Origin: CAYRFF01 sp964436125 | Lineage (GTDB): Bacteria; Bacteroidota; Bacteroidia; Chitinophagales; Saprospiraceae | Direction: 5' to 3' | DNA: 49,262 nt | Assembly: GCA_964436125.1 (NCBI GenBank) | Contig: CAYTBT010000024.1 | Coordinates: 1-49,262, forward strand | In this document: in pieces, positions 26,243-36,319 of the stretch | How positions within the stretch are numbered: position 1 is the first letter of the stretch | How the letters are laid out: each line of letters opens with the position of its first letter | The notes under the pieces: model-generated | Told to the model about the DNA's origin: nothing | Database searches by the model: none | The model's input: the letters and a program-made list of their open reading frames with translations, nothing else | Made by a program: the position numbers and the translations under genes

Positions 26243-29200
26243 ATGAAAATACTATACTCAAGTTTCCTCGTATTCATCCTTTCTTTCGGCATTCTCCACG
26301 CAGAAGGAACACATGAACTTGCCCCCAATGATTCTATCAGTATCCGAGGCAACAGCACAACTGACGTGGCTGCGCTCCTCATCAATCACGACGCCTATGG
26401 CAACTTTGCCCATCTCAGGAGTACGGATAAGTATTCACAACTGTTTATCAACATTCAGGACCCGAGTAAAGAATGTATTTTCCTCGGTTTCAGTCCCGGG
26501 CACATCAACATCACTAGCCCCTTTCCACCGCAGGTGAGCTTTTCATTCGTCATCAAAGATCCCAATGGAAATACCGTGTATGGCCCTATCTTAATCGAGC
26601 CATCGACTGCCAATATTACTTCATGGCAAGAGGCATTTAATGGTCCGGAACCTCTTGTCGGTAGCAATGGATACACACCCATTGTCATAAATAGCTCCGA
26701 TCTACAGAGCCAAGGCTGGAGCGGTGCGGGGAATTACTATATCCAATTTGAAGCTGGGCTTGAAGGTCAAGGCCTCCTCATCGATTTCTGGGATATTACC
26801 GTCGCAAACTGCAGTAAAAGTACACCATCAGCAGAAAAAGGCCGTATTTGGTCCTATAACTGGGCATTATTTGCCATAAATGACTATGGCTTTCCTGTAA
26901 GGCCATTTAACGGGGCCTTTTATCCATGCGCACCATCGCCGATTGACAGTAACAGGGCATTTGTGACAAAGATTGACTTTAACGGTTCGGGATTCAAGCC
27001 GGCTGCATTTAATATCGCTTTCAACAGCTTTGGGACGAGACAGACCGGCGATATTGCATTTGATAGAAGATCCGTACAACTCGCCAATGCCACAACTCCT
27101 GAATATCCGATTTTTCTCAATGATCCCGTCGATATTTACAAGACGGTAATTCCCGGCAAATTGGAATTCTTGTCCATCCAAAGATGTAATGTCCAAAATC
27201 TCTGCGTAAATGTCATTCCTACCAGTGCCGGACAAGTTGAAGTCCTTATTGATCTCAACGGCAATGACGGTATTTACACAGAAAATTCTACCGATGTATT
27301 GCTCACATATCAGGTAGATGACAGCCTCGTAGGCACAGAAATCTGTATTCCATGGGACGGACTGGACGGCATGGGAAATATTGTCTCCACCGATAGTGTC
27401 CCTATTGTACTCAATTATCGGCAAGGCGTTTTCCATTTCCCGATATACGACGCTGAACTCCTCCTCAATGGATATATCATCAACAGAATACGTCCATCGA
27501 GTCCGGATCCTCTCCTCTATTACGATGATACCGAGATTACGGTACCTTCCGGCTCCGGAGAACCCGACATCAATCTCAACGGCTGCACTATGCCATGTCA
27601 CAGCTGGACCAATTATTTCGGTTCAACTTTTGTCGGCTTTGGAAATCTCAATACGATAAATAGTTGGTGGTTTTCCAATACAGATAAAATAAGCATCAAC
27701 ACCCCATTGCCCAATGAGCTTATCTGCTCTCTGAATCCTCCTGCGCCGATGTGTTATGATCGCATCGATACGATATTTGTCACTCTGGACACATTGGGAC
27801 CTGCCGGCATCAGCCAGGTTGAATATAATTGGTCAGGTCCTTCCATTGTGAGCACTACCGACAACTACGCCCTTATTCACGGCCCCGGCATTTATACGCT
27901 TGACCTGAATTACATCAACAATTTGGGTAATACTTGTTCCCATCAATGTTCCATAAAAGTTATCAATGGCCCGGAATGTTGCCCAATTTCAATGAGCTGT
28001 CCGGATAAGAATACGGCAATCAAAATAAGCTGTATCACCGAGCTCCTCGACACGCTGGAGACGCTGTCTGACTTCCTCGCAGCGGGATTTCAGATCGGTG
28101 ACACCTCCTGTATATACTTTGCCTCAACGATGATCCAGAGCACTGATACCGGCAAAGGTTGCAGCGGCGATCCGATGCACATTTATCGCAATTACACCCT
28201 TTTTCACGATATAAATCTCAACGGCACCGTGGATATCGACGAGCCATCAATTCAATGCACTCGCACAATTCTCCTCATAGATACCACGGCGGCTAGCATA
28301 CATTTTAAAAAGCCGGATTTGATCGGCTATACTTCCGGCGATACATTACAGTTTCAATGCCATGCCGGCGAGATGGATTGGGAGCTTCCACAATTTAATG
28401 TAGATGATGTAGCTGTCGCAAATGTCTGCTCGGGCATTACCCTTGACTTCACTATGTCAAAAATTGCCGAGGGGGATTGCTCCACCGACGGCTTCCTGAC
28501 ACAATACCGCCTGCTGTGGGAAGCAAGAGACTCCTGTGGCAATACGGCAAGTATATTTCTAGTATTGGAAGTCGTCGATACCATAACGCCTCAGTTTACA
28601 TCCACTCCACGAGACACTGTTGTATATTGCTCTGGAGATGTATTTATTCCTCCACCCAGCTATGAAGAAGAATGCTGTTGTAGCAGCCTGGAATATATCG
28701 ATGATTACGGTCAATGCAACAATGGAAAAATCGAGCTTGTCCGCACCTGGATCGTAACCGATGAATGCGGCAATTCCAATTCCATGCAAGAAAATATCAC
28801 GGTGATTGACACCACAGCACCTGTATTGGAATTTCTCGCCGGTGAGTTCACCGATAGCGCACACCTCACAGTTGAATGCCACCGCGGTGGATTCCCGGAA
28901 GATATCGAAAAGTGGAATGCAGAATCCGTCAATATAATCGGTGATTGTGGAAATGCAGAAGTCCGATTGGATAAGGTATTTCTCAGTAATGGGAATTGCA
29001 CGACTACAGGACTCGAGCATTGGAAATTTATCTGGACAGCACGTGATCTCTGTGGTCGCAGGGCAGAATTTGTCCTCTTTATCGACGTAGTCGATAATAC
29101 TCCGCCGACAATTCAGATTCCGGAAGATAATTGCAAGCAATTTCCCCCACTCGACCGATATTATGTCAGCGATAATTGCGGCATACCAAAAGTACAAGTT

Positions 29201-31096
29201 GAGGTCGATACAATCGATACATACAATTGCCGGGGAGCACAAAAACGCCGATATACCTATACGGCTACCGATCGCTGCGGAAATACCACGAGCATTTCTC
29301 ATATTTACACAATCGGTGATACAATAGCACCGGAAATTAGTTTGCCCGGATATCAGCTCGGAGACGATAATACCCTCGTCATCGCTTGCAATTCCGACAT
29401 AGATATATCGCGCCTGTATTCCGATGATGCCATAAGCGTCAGCTCTGATTGTTCGGGAATTAAAGCACAGTATTTCAGACCCGTTTCATCGTCATCCGGT
29501 CATTGTATCAATAAGGTCGTGAAAACCGATGTCCTGGAATGGAATGTCGTGGACAATTGCGGAAATCATGCTCAATTGCGGATAAAAGTTCAGTATATCG
29601 ATAAACAAGCACCGATAATCAAGGATTTTAAGGACAGTATCACCGTCGATTGCCCGCAATCTCTCCCGGAATATACAGAATTCCTGGATTGCACAGAGGC
29701 TTATATCCTTTCCGATGTATTCAATTATACAGAGAAATGCCAGCAGCAGAATACCGGTGAGCGGATTATAACAATCAGCGATGCATGCGGAAACATTGCC
29801 ACCTACCATCAATCTGTCATGGTCGATAGAAGGATAACAATAGAGATTCTGAATGCAAAGAAAGTCATTTGCGAAAGCGATAAAGACATCACTCCTATTC
29901 TCTACGACCACTGCTATGACACAATTATAGAAGGACGTTTAATCAAGGTAAAACCCGCCAATACCTGCACGGAATATTTCTCGGAAATCCGCATCTGGGA
30001 ACTCGAGAATATCTGTGGTGGAAGCCGCATTTTTAGGCAGAAAGTGTTAAAAAAGGACATTCCGGCACCGGAAATGCACATTTTTCATCCCGAGCTGGGC
30101 GATATCAGCTCCGCTACAGAAATTCGGTTGAACTGTGGAGATGAAGGGCTGACCATTGCCAATCTCGATATTGACGATCCTTGTTCCATCTGGGAGACAT
30201 CGCTGGAGATTGTTCCGGTACAAGAAAATTGCAAGAACGGAATTGCTCGAATTATCGACTACATTTATAGCATACAGAATCCATGCGGAGAGAAATATTC
30301 ACACACAATCACCGCCAAGTTTATCGATAAAACTCCACCGATTCTTACCGGCATACCGGCAGATGTAACGATTACCTGTACTGATTCTATTCCGGTAGCA
30401 GATGTAAGCGCAAGTGATAACTGCAGCAAAGTCGATATTACATACCGCGAGATCCCCTACACGCAGACAGGGAAACCCGGCCTTACCCGGATATGGATTG
30501 CTCGGGACGCATGTGGTAATGTCAGTACAGGCCGGCAAGTTATTACGCAGACCGATGGCATCGATTGTTATATCGAAGTGCCCGATAATATCGATTGCTG
30601 GTCCTCCACCAAGGTGCAAGTTTATGTCAACGGTGGTCAAGAACCATATCAATACAACTGGGAAGTCACCAATGGGCAGTGCCTAATTGAGAAAAGTACG
30701 GATAGTTCCGTCGTTTATGTTACCGTTCTCAGCGATAGCGTGGAAATTACGGTCACGATTATCGATGAAAATGGCTGCTCAACAGAGTGTTCTGTGACGA
30801 TTGCTTGCAATGAAGGCAATGCATTCCAGGATGAAGAAGGGAATGGCATCATTCTCCGCTCAGATGCTAGGGAAAAGCTCTATATCTACCCCAATCCATC
30901 CAGCACTACCTTGAATATTGCCGCTACGACTACGATTTCTTATGTCGGTATTTATTCTATGCGTGGGCAGAAGTTAAAGACTTATCATCCCGCTTCCGCA
31001 AATCTGCGGCTCCGGCACAATCTAGCTCCCGGGATGTATATACTGGAAGTGCGAACCGAAAATAAACTTTACCACAGCAAAATCATCATTCAGTAA
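26243..31096 (+). CDS. Large secreted T9SS substrate with HYR-like repeats
   Basis: A 1,617-residue surface or secreted protein. The signal peptide is residues 1-20 (MKILYSSFLVFILSFGILHA). Residues about 25-580 hold non-repetitive beta-rich sequence. From about 580 to 1450 there are repeated domains with paired cysteines and recurring patterns such as VVDTITPQFTSTP, VIDTTAPVLEF, DRCGNTTS and DACGNVSTG, which resemble HYR/Ig-like adhesion modules. Near 1460-1530 is a PKD-like stretch (PYQYNWEVTNGQC). The last about 75 residues (LYIYPNPSSTTLNIAATTT, later GMYILEVRTENKLYHSKIII) are a type A T9SS sorting domain, so SprA elsewhere in the window would export it. It has no enzymatic motif that I recognise; adhesion is the likely role. 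Confidence 0.88.
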   Translation: MKILYSSFLVFILSFGILHAEGTHELAPNDSISIRGNSTTDVAALLINHDAYGNFAHLRSTDKYSQLFINIQDPSKECIFLGFSPGHINITSPFPPQVSFSFVIKDPNGNTVYGPILIEPSTANITSWQEAFNGPEPLVGSNGYTPIVINSSDLQSQGWSGAGNYYIQFEAGLEGQGLLIDFWDITVANCSKSTPSAEKGRIWSYNWALFAINDYGFPVRPFNGAFYPCAPSPIDSNRAFVTKIDFNGSGFKPAAFNIAFNSFGTRQTGDIAFDRRSVQLANATTPEYPIFLNDPVDIYKTVIPGKLEFLSIQRCNVQNLCVNVIPTSAGQVEVLIDLNGNDGIYTENSTDVLLTYQVDDSLVGTEICIPWDGLDGMGNIVSTDSVPIVLNYRQGVFHFPIYDAELLLNGYIINRIRPSSPDPLLYYDDTEITVPSGSGEPDINLNGCTMPCHSWTNYFGSTFVGFGNLNTINSWWFSNTDKISINTPLPNELICSLNPPAPMCYDRIDTIFVTLDTLGPAGISQVEYNWSGPSIVSTTDNYALIHGPGIYTLDLNYINNLGNTCSHQCSIKVINGPECCPISMSCPDKNTAIKISCITELLDTLETLSDFLAAGFQIGDTSCIYFASTMIQSTDTGKGCSGDPMHIYRNYTLFHDINLNGTVDIDEPSIQCTRTILLIDTTAASIHFKKPDLIGYTSGDTLQFQCHAGEMDWELPQFNVDDVAVANVCSGITLDFTMSKIAEGDCSTDGFLTQYRLLWEARDSCGNTASIFLVLEVVDTITPQFTSTPRDTVVYCSGDVFIPPPSYEEECCCSSLEYIDDYGQCNNGKIELVRTWIVTDECGNSNSMQENITVIDTTAPVLEFLAGEFTDSAHLTVECHRGGFPEDIEKWNAESVNIIGDCGNAEVRLDKVFLSNGNCTTTGLEHWKFIWTARDLCGRRAEFVLFIDVVDNTPPTIQIPEDNCKQFPPLDRYYVSDNCGIPKVQVEVDTIDTYNCRGAQKRRYTYTATDRCGNTTSISHIYTIGDTIAPEISLPGYQLGDDNTLVIACNSDIDISRLYSDDAISVSSDCSGIKAQYFRPVSSSSGHCINKVVKTDVLEWNVVDNCGNHAQLRIKVQYIDKQAPIIKDFKDSITVDCPQSLPEYTEFLDCTEAYILSDVFNYTEKCQQQNTGERIITISDACGNIATYHQSVMVDRRITIEILNAKKVICESDKDITPILYDHCYDTIIEGRLIKVKPANTCTEYFSEIRIWELENICGGSRIFRQKVLKKDIPAPEMHIFHPELGDISSATEIRLNCGDEGLTIANLDIDDPCSIWETSLEIVPVQENCKNGIARIIDYIYSIQNPCGEKYSHTITAKFIDKTPPILTGIPADVTITCTDSIPVADVSASDNCSKVDITYREIPYTQTGKPGLTRIWIARDACGNVSTGRQVITQTDGIDCYIEVPDNIDCWSSTKVQVYVNGGQEPYQYNWEVTNGQCLIEKSTDSSVVYVTVLSDSVEITVTIIDENGCSTECSVTIACNEGNAFQDEEGNGIILRSDAREKLYIYPNPSSTTLNIAATTTISYVGIYSMRGQKLKTYHPASANLRLRHNLAPGMYILEVRTENKLYHSKIIIQ

Positions 31097-31175
31097 TTTC
31101 TTATTTAAAGTGGGTTATTACACAAATCATACATTCAAATAGACGGATCCGGATAGGTAAAATCCAAATCACATA

Positions 31176-31356
31176 ATACCCAAATCATGCATTAGAAATT
31201 GAAGATAAGCACAAAAGCCTTTGAATACAAGCACTTGCTCGAATTTGGTTCTCACCGTAGTCTTACTACGATTCCGAGCCAAATTCTTGCGCGAGCCCTT
31301 GTCTTCTGTGGCTTTTGCACTTCCTTTTGCATTTCTATTGCACGTTTTGGGTAATA
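31176..31356. repeat. Long imperfect palindrome between convergent genes
   Basis: The left arm (31176-31261) and right arm (31265-31356) are imperfect reverse complements around a 3-nt centre (GTAGT-CTT-ACTAC at 31257-31269). Matching blocks include GAATTTGG (31241) with CCAAATTC (31279), GCACAAAAGCC (31209) with GGCTTTTGCAC (31310), and ATTAGAAAT (31191) with ATTTCTAT (31331), then TACCCAAA (31177) with TTTTGGGTA (31345). It lies in the 276-bp gap between two genes that are transcribed towards each other. It could be a folded RNA acting as a two-way terminator or a small palindromic mobile element. Confidence 0.8.
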
Positions 31357-31372
31357 CACATTAAAATAAGAA

Positions 31373-34300
31373 TCAAAATCCCGGAATCATCAAGGTAAAG
31401 CCAAAACTTCCCACTGCTTTCCCGTCATGGATAAACCAGGCATAATACGGTTCACCGATAAGCCCAAATAAATTTACGCGCAGTGCTACACCGGCTGTCG
31501 TTACAAGTACCGGCTCTGCCGTACTCGGAACACCTGCATCACCTGTGAGGTCGCCATAGTCAAAGAAAGCCGTACCCGCATCTCCGAAGAGCACAAGATC
31601 GGAATAAATACCGCGTAAAGGAATGAGCGCAAGGTTCTTTATGCCGGTAAAAGGCAATCGCAACTCAAGAGAACCGAGAAGAACCTTGGATCCAAGGAGC
31701 TGATAGACATTTATCCCAAATTTCTGCTCAAGTACTCGCCCGGAAAAGTTCAATCCACGTACCAGGCCGAGCTGTCCGATGTAAAAAGGATAAAATGCAT
31801 AAGAATCTTGCCCTACCCGACCATAATGGAACAAGCGGACAGCAAGTGTGAGCGGTTTAAGGTAAAAGTACTTCCTCAGATCCACATTTACGGAGTAAAA
31901 GTCGTAAAGCCCCAGATACTTATTTGCCGAAAGGCGGAATCTCCAGCCGGCAATAGGTCCGGTGGGCCCCATATAAGAGTTATCACCGACAAATCCCGCG
32001 TTCAGATTGTAAATCAAGCCCTTATCAAAGCGAAAATTCCCGTAAATACTGTTCTGCACATCGATGCGGCGCCTCCGTTGCCCGAGATAATGCCCAAATG
32101 GATAGGTGTAATACTGCTCGTAGCGATCCGCTCTATAATACTGATAAGTCGCACCTATTCCAGCCTCGACCCTGAGCAATCGAGAGAAAGGATACTGCGC
32201 ATAAAGGCCTATTTGGTCCTGAAATATGCGTACGATATCCGTACGGATAATATCGCCCCTGATCGGTGTGTCATCGATGTAAAAAGTCGTATTCCTTATC
32301 AACACGGAACCACCCAATCTACTCGGAATATGCGATAGCCCCACGCCCCATTGAATGCGATGTTTCCTATTCAGATATTGGACGGCAGCGGCAAAGTCGT
32401 AAATCTCTCCATTCAAGCCCGCAGAGGCAAATATCTGATGATCACCGGTTATATCACTGAATATGCCGAGTATTCCACCGGCCATGGCAGTTCCTGTACC
32501 GAAACTCCCGATCCCAATTCCCGCACCGGTACTTCCGGAGATATAATCGAGCTTAAAACGCGGTTTAAACCTGGTCGTGGAGTAATGTACATCCTCTTCC
32601 GGCGTCCGATTCAAAAGATTGAGATTACTGTTCACCACATCCTCCGTTCCCGTATTTATCGGCGGCAAAATACCGGCTGTTTTCACTTCCTTATTTCTAT
32701 TTACAGGATAAGTGGGAAATGAAGTGCGATCAGCCGCAATAAGCGTATATTTTTTATTAAAATAAGAATTATAAACGATATTATCCGTTCCCGATGCATA
32801 GGAAAGAGCCGGCGAAAAAGGCGTTATTCCCGAGACACCGACCGCAGCATCCGTCCTCTGGTAGAGCTGGCCTGTCTCCGTATTATAACTGAATAAATTC
32901 TTATAACCTTTCCGATCAGAGATAAACCAGATCTCATTTCCCGCCGTAAAAACAGGATTAAATAAATTATCAAATGGAAAAATATCGAGCTCTTGTATTT
33001 CTCCTGTTTCCACATTCAGGATGGCCAGGTTAAAATTCCATTTTCCATAAACCGGATAATACTTGGTCCGCGACAGATAATCGGTGACAAATACGATATG
33101 CTTGCCATCGGGCGACCAGGAGGGCTGGATATGTGCATATTCACCATTGGTGAGGCTCGTAGCATTGCCCGTGCGCAAGTTGAGCTTATAGAGATTGGTG
33201 CGTCCTTCATCCATACCGGCATAAACGATATACTTTCCATCCGGCGACCAGCTCGGGCTGTACATCGCCCTGGTACGTTGAGGGCTATATTTATGCAAGG
33301 TCTTGCCCGATAAGGCATCCTTGACCACAAGGACATGTCGCCCTTTTTCTACCACAATGAAGGCTATCTTCCGAGAATCCGGTGACCAGGTACCACCAGA
33401 TTCCATAAAATTCAGATAATCAAAGTGATCCCAGGTCAAGGACTGAGTAATCGTATTTATCACTTCTCCCGTACGTGCATCAGCAAGATATAAATCAAAT
33501 GAAAGCAGGCTTTTATCCGACCAGTAGGCAAGATATTTTCCATTTGGAGAGATAGCGGGCGCTATATTGGCACTGGCACCATCTTCCGGAGGAATCAAGA
33601 CACTGCCATGCGCCTTTTTCTTTTTGGATTTCATCAAGGGCGTGTAATATGCGCGGAGGCTTTCAGCCCAGAGTTTACTTAACTGTTCTTTGCTTAAACC
33701 CAATACCTTGATAAAAGCTGAATCCAATCCGCTACGCGCAGTCTCCATAAAGAGTGGCTTGATATAAGAATCGCCGTAATAGCCCGACACAAATGCCCAA
33801 AATGCTTCCCCGTAGCGATAAGGGAAATAAAGGCCGCTGCTCAAGTCCTCAATCGTGGGAATATCGTCATTAATCACCGCATCGCGCATCCACATCGCGG
33901 TATTGGGATCATGCCGGCCGATCGACAGATATTCAGCCATCCCTTCAACCATCCACAATGGGAGATTTCCGAGATTATTCAAGGATAAACTATCTTCATT
34001 TAAAATCATGCTGTATTGAAAGGCATGCACAAGTTCGTGTCCTATGACGTGATGCGTCTGCTGTCGAGTAAGTGCAAGCGGCATGACAACCCTGTTGCGC
34101 AATGCCTCCGTAACTCCGCCGGTGCCTACACCTATCGCGCCTGAAATCGCATTGGTCTGTTGAAATTCAGGATGATTATTGTATAAAAGTATGGGATTGT
34201 CATCAAATATACTGTCCCCCAGCAATGCACTGTGCACCGTGTACCAGTCTTCCGCCCAGCGTAGAAAACCCTGCCGATAATCCGCATTGTTCAGATAATT

Positions 34301-34480
34301 ATACAATTCAAAGTGCTTGCTCTTCCGCACCCGAAAATCAAATGACTGGTATCGCGGCTTATTCCGCCCAAAATATTGCGCTTCTACACTCGGAATGCCC
34401 GCCATAAAGAGACTACAGATGAGGATTCCTTGTATAATTGACTTAAGTCCCCGTGGAAGTTTCGTACATTTGAATTTCAT
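31373..34480 (-). CDS. Outer-membrane gluzincin peptidase with PD40 propeller and Omp85-like barrel
   Basis: A 1,035-residue fusion. The signal peptide ends near residue 34 (MAGIPSVEAQYFG). Residues about 50-270 form a zinc metallopeptidase domain of the MA/gluzincin type: HELVH at 148-152 and WMVEGMAEY with Glu179 as the probable third zinc ligand. Residues about 285-600 contain TolB/PD40 propeller repeats (ISPNGKYLAYWSD, WSPDSRKIAFI, WSPDGKYIVYAG, WSPDGKHIVFVTD). Residues about 650-1035 are a beta-barrel of the BamA/surface-antigen kind, ending AVGSFGFTLMIPGF. The protein would present a protease and propeller at the outer membrane. The gene is divergent from the M14 peptidase, with 30 bp between start codons. 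Confidence 0.85.
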   Translation of the reverse strand: MKFKCTKLPRGLKSIIQGILICSLFMAGIPSVEAQYFGRNKPRYQSFDFRVRKSKHFELYNYLNNADYRQGFLRWAEDWYTVHSALLGDSIFDDNPILLYNNHPEFQQTNAISGAIGVGTGGVTEALRNRVVMPLALTRQQTHHVIGHELVHAFQYSMILNEDSLSLNNLGNLPLWMVEGMAEYLSIGRHDPNTAMWMRDAVINDDIPTIEDLSSGLYFPYRYGEAFWAFVSGYYGDSYIKPLFMETARSGLDSAFIKVLGLSKEQLSKLWAESLRAYYTPLMKSKKKKAHGSVLIPPEDGASANIAPAISPNGKYLAYWSDKSLLSFDLYLADARTGEVINTITQSLTWDHFDYLNFMESGGTWSPDSRKIAFIVVEKGRHVLVVKDALSGKTLHKYSPQRTRAMYSPSWSPDGKYIVYAGMDEGRTNLYKLNLRTGNATSLTNGEYAHIQPSWSPDGKHIVFVTDYLSRTKYYPVYGKWNFNLAILNVETGEIQELDIFPFDNLFNPVFTAGNEIWFISDRKGYKNLFSYNTETGQLYQRTDAAVGVSGITPFSPALSYASGTDNIVYNSYFNKKYTLIAADRTSFPTYPVNRNKEVKTAGILPPINTGTEDVVNSNLNLLNRTPEEDVHYSTTRFKPRFKLDYISGSTGAGIGIGSFGTGTAMAGGILGIFSDITGDHQIFASAGLNGEIYDFAAAVQYLNRKHRIQWGVGLSHIPSRLGGSVLIRNTTFYIDDTPIRGDIIRTDIVRIFQDQIGLYAQYPFSRLLRVEAGIGATYQYYRADRYEQYYTYPFGHYLGQRRRRIDVQNSIYGNFRFDKGLIYNLNAGFVGDNSYMGPTGPIAGWRFRLSANKYLGLYDFYSVNVDLRKYFYLKPLTLAVRLFHYGRVGQDSYAFYPFYIGQLGLVRGLNFSGRVLEQKFGINVYQLLGSKVLLGSLELRLPFTGIKNLALIPLRGIYSDLVLFGDAGTAFFDYGDLTGDAGVPSTAEPVLVTTAGVALRVNLFGLIGEPYYAWFIHDGKAVGSFGFTLMIPGF
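34465..34472 (+). promoter_or_regulatory. Candidate promoter of the M14 peptidase gene, inside the opposing coding region
   Basis: TACATTTG is an exact TAnnTTTG element, 38 nt before the M14 start, and it overlaps the first codons of the minus-strand peptidase/barrel gene (34480). A TTG at 34438-34440 is 24 nt upstream, slightly further than usual. Confidence 0.4.
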
Positions 34481-34510
34481 AGCCTTTGCTTTAATTTTAT
34501 TATAAAAGAT

Positions 34511-36244
34511 ATGAAAATATTTTCCTTATTCGTTCTCTTTTTCATTACTTATAACGCAATAAATGCTCAAATGATGTCAATTCCTTTCCTCAATAATCAC
34601 AATACGACGATAGAATATGCCGATCTGATCCCTTTTTATGAAAATCTCGCAGCAGAATATCCCGACATAAGCAAGCTTCAGATTATCGGGACCACAGATT
34701 CCGGCAAGCCTCTGCATGTCTTTAAAATTTCCTCCGATCCCGATTTCTCGCCCGAGCAGGAACGCGCTGCCGGCAAACTCATCCTTTTTATCAATAATGG
34801 CATTCATCCCGGAGAACCTTGTGGTATTTCCGCTGCGATGTTGTGGAGTCAATCGGTATTAGCTTCCGCAAATGAAGCGCTACTCGATTCCATAGCCATC
34901 TACATCATTCCTGTTTATAATGTCGGTGGCATGCTCAATCGCAACAGTACCAGCCGTGCCAATCAAATAGGTCCGGAGAGCTATGGATTCCGTGGAAATG
35001 CCCGCAATTATGATCTCAATCGCGATTTTATAAAGCTAGACAGCAAGAATGCCCGTTCATGGGTGAGTTTTTACAGTAGATGCAAGCCGCATATCTTCCT
35101 GGACACACATACTTCCAATGGATCTGACTATCAGTATGTCATCACCTTGATTGCTACGCAACGCGATAAAGCCAATCCCATTATCGCCGACTATTTGTCG
35201 GAAGAGATGATACCTGAATTATATGCGGGAATGGAAGCGGGAAATTATCCGATGATTCCCTATGTATATTCTTATGAAAGGACACCGGACAAGGGGATAA
35301 AAGCCTTTCTCGATCTACCGCGCTATTCCACCGGCTATGCCGCCTTGTTCAATGCATTGCCTTTCATGACGGAAACGCACATGTTGAAACCATATAAAGA
35401 CCGGGTTAAAAGCACGCAGTTATTTATGGATGTCCTCCTTGAATTTGCGATGGAAAACACGACTGAAATCATCGCCAATAAAGCCAAGGCAGATGCCTAT
35501 GACAGGCAATTAAATACATGGCATTATCAATGGCAGCTCGACACATCGCGAGATAGCACACTCCTCTTCAAGGGGTACAGACCTAAGTATAAACCATCGG
35601 AAATTACCGGTGCAGAGCGGCTATATTACGATCACGAGGAACCATTTGCCGAGGAAATTCCGTATTATCTCCACTATAAATCCATGGCAGAAGCCACAAA
35701 GCCGGAGCAATATATCATTCCACAATCGCGCTACGATATCGCGCAATTACTCGAGCTCAACAATGTGGATGTCGATACATTGGAAGAAGATCGATTGATA
35801 AGATGTCGCTTTTACAAGTTCGCCGCTTATGAAAGTCTCGACCGGGCGTATGAAGGACATTATCTCCACTCGGAAACGCGCTTAAAGGCGATAGAAAAAC
35901 CCGTGGAATTCCAGGCCGGTGATTACCTCGTTTCTACCGATCAAGCCTCGGTCCGTTTCATCATGCATGTTCTGGAACCGGAGGCAGAAGACAGCTACTT
36001 TAATTGGAATTATTTTGATGCTATACTGCAGCGCAAGGAACATTTCTCCCCCTATGTATTTGAAGGTCTCGCGGCGAGCTATCTGGATGAACATCCGGCA
36101 TTCAAGAAGGAATTTGAAGCAACACGAGCCGCCTCAGCGGAAATGCAAGAAAATCCGTACAAGCAATTGCATTGGATTTACGCACATGGACCGTGGTCAG
36201 AGGAATCGTATCTCTTGTATCCGATAGGGAAGGTGATGGAGTGA
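34511..36244 (+). CDS. Secreted M14-family zinc carboxypeptidase
   Basis: A 577-residue metallocarboxypeptidase. Residues 1-19 are a signal peptide (MKIFSLFVLFFITYNAINA). Zinc ligands of the M14 fold are His99 and Glu102 (NNGIHPGEPCG) and His200 (FLDTHTSNGSDYQY). The substrate-binding segment RNYDLNRDFIKLD lies between them, and MTETHML near residue 288 is a candidate for the catalytic Glu. The C-terminal 270 residues are unassigned. No T9SS sorting tail is seen, so it may stay in the periplasm or use another route. It is divergent from a gluzincin/barrel protein, which suggests a shared role in extracellular or envelope peptide breakdown. It precedes the CRISPR locus but is probably unrelated to it. 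Confidence 0.9.
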   Translation: MKIFSLFVLFFITYNAINAQMMSIPFLNNHNTTIEYADLIPFYENLAAEYPDISKLQIIGTTDSGKPLHVFKISSDPDFSPEQERAAGKLILFINNGIHPGEPCGISAAMLWSQSVLASANEALLDSIAIYIIPVYNVGGMLNRNSTSRANQIGPESYGFRGNARNYDLNRDFIKLDSKNARSWVSFYSRCKPHIFLDTHTSNGSDYQYVITLIATQRDKANPIIADYLSEEMIPELYAGMEAGNYPMIPYVYSYERTPDKGIKAFLDLPRYSTGYAALFNALPFMTETHMLKPYKDRVKSTQLFMDVLLEFAMENTTEIIANKAKADAYDRQLNTWHYQWQLDTSRDSTLLFKGYRPKYKPSEITGAERLYYDHEEPFAEEIPYYLHYKSMAEATKPEQYIIPQSRYDIAQLLELNNVDVDTLEEDRLIRCRFYKFAAYESLDRAYEGHYLHSETRLKAIEKPVEFQAGDYLVSTDQASVRFIMHVLEPEAEDSYFNWNYFDAILQRKEHFSPYVFEGLAASYLDEHPAFKKEFEATRAASAEMQENPYKQLHWIYAHGPWSEESYLLYPIGKVME

Positions 36245-36297
36245 AGGGAGGAATTTTCTCTCCATAAAAATGAGCTCTATTATATTTCAAAAAATCA

Positions 36298-36319
36298 TAA
36301 AAATAGCTGCATTCAGCTA
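36298..36319 (-). terminator. Second minus-strand terminator downstream of tracrRNA
   Basis: On the minus strand TAGCTG-AATG-CAGCTA (36319-36304) is a perfect 6-bp hairpin followed at once by TTTTTATG and a further T-run. It could stop read-through from the tracrRNA promoter, giving a longer RNA of about 240 nt, and lies 60 bp after the convergent M14 gene. Confidence 0.5.

Noticed and set aside
28559..29302. Minus-strand open frame of 247 codons inside the large secreted protein gene.
   Set aside because: It is antisense to a clear plus-strand gene with a signal peptide and sorting tail. No family motif or start context supports it. The same holds for the 244-codon minus-strand frame at 26867-27601.
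31808..32338. Plus-strand open frame of 176 codons opposite the barrel domain of the 1,035-residue protein.
   Set aside because: It is antisense to a strongly supported coding region and has no recognisable motif.
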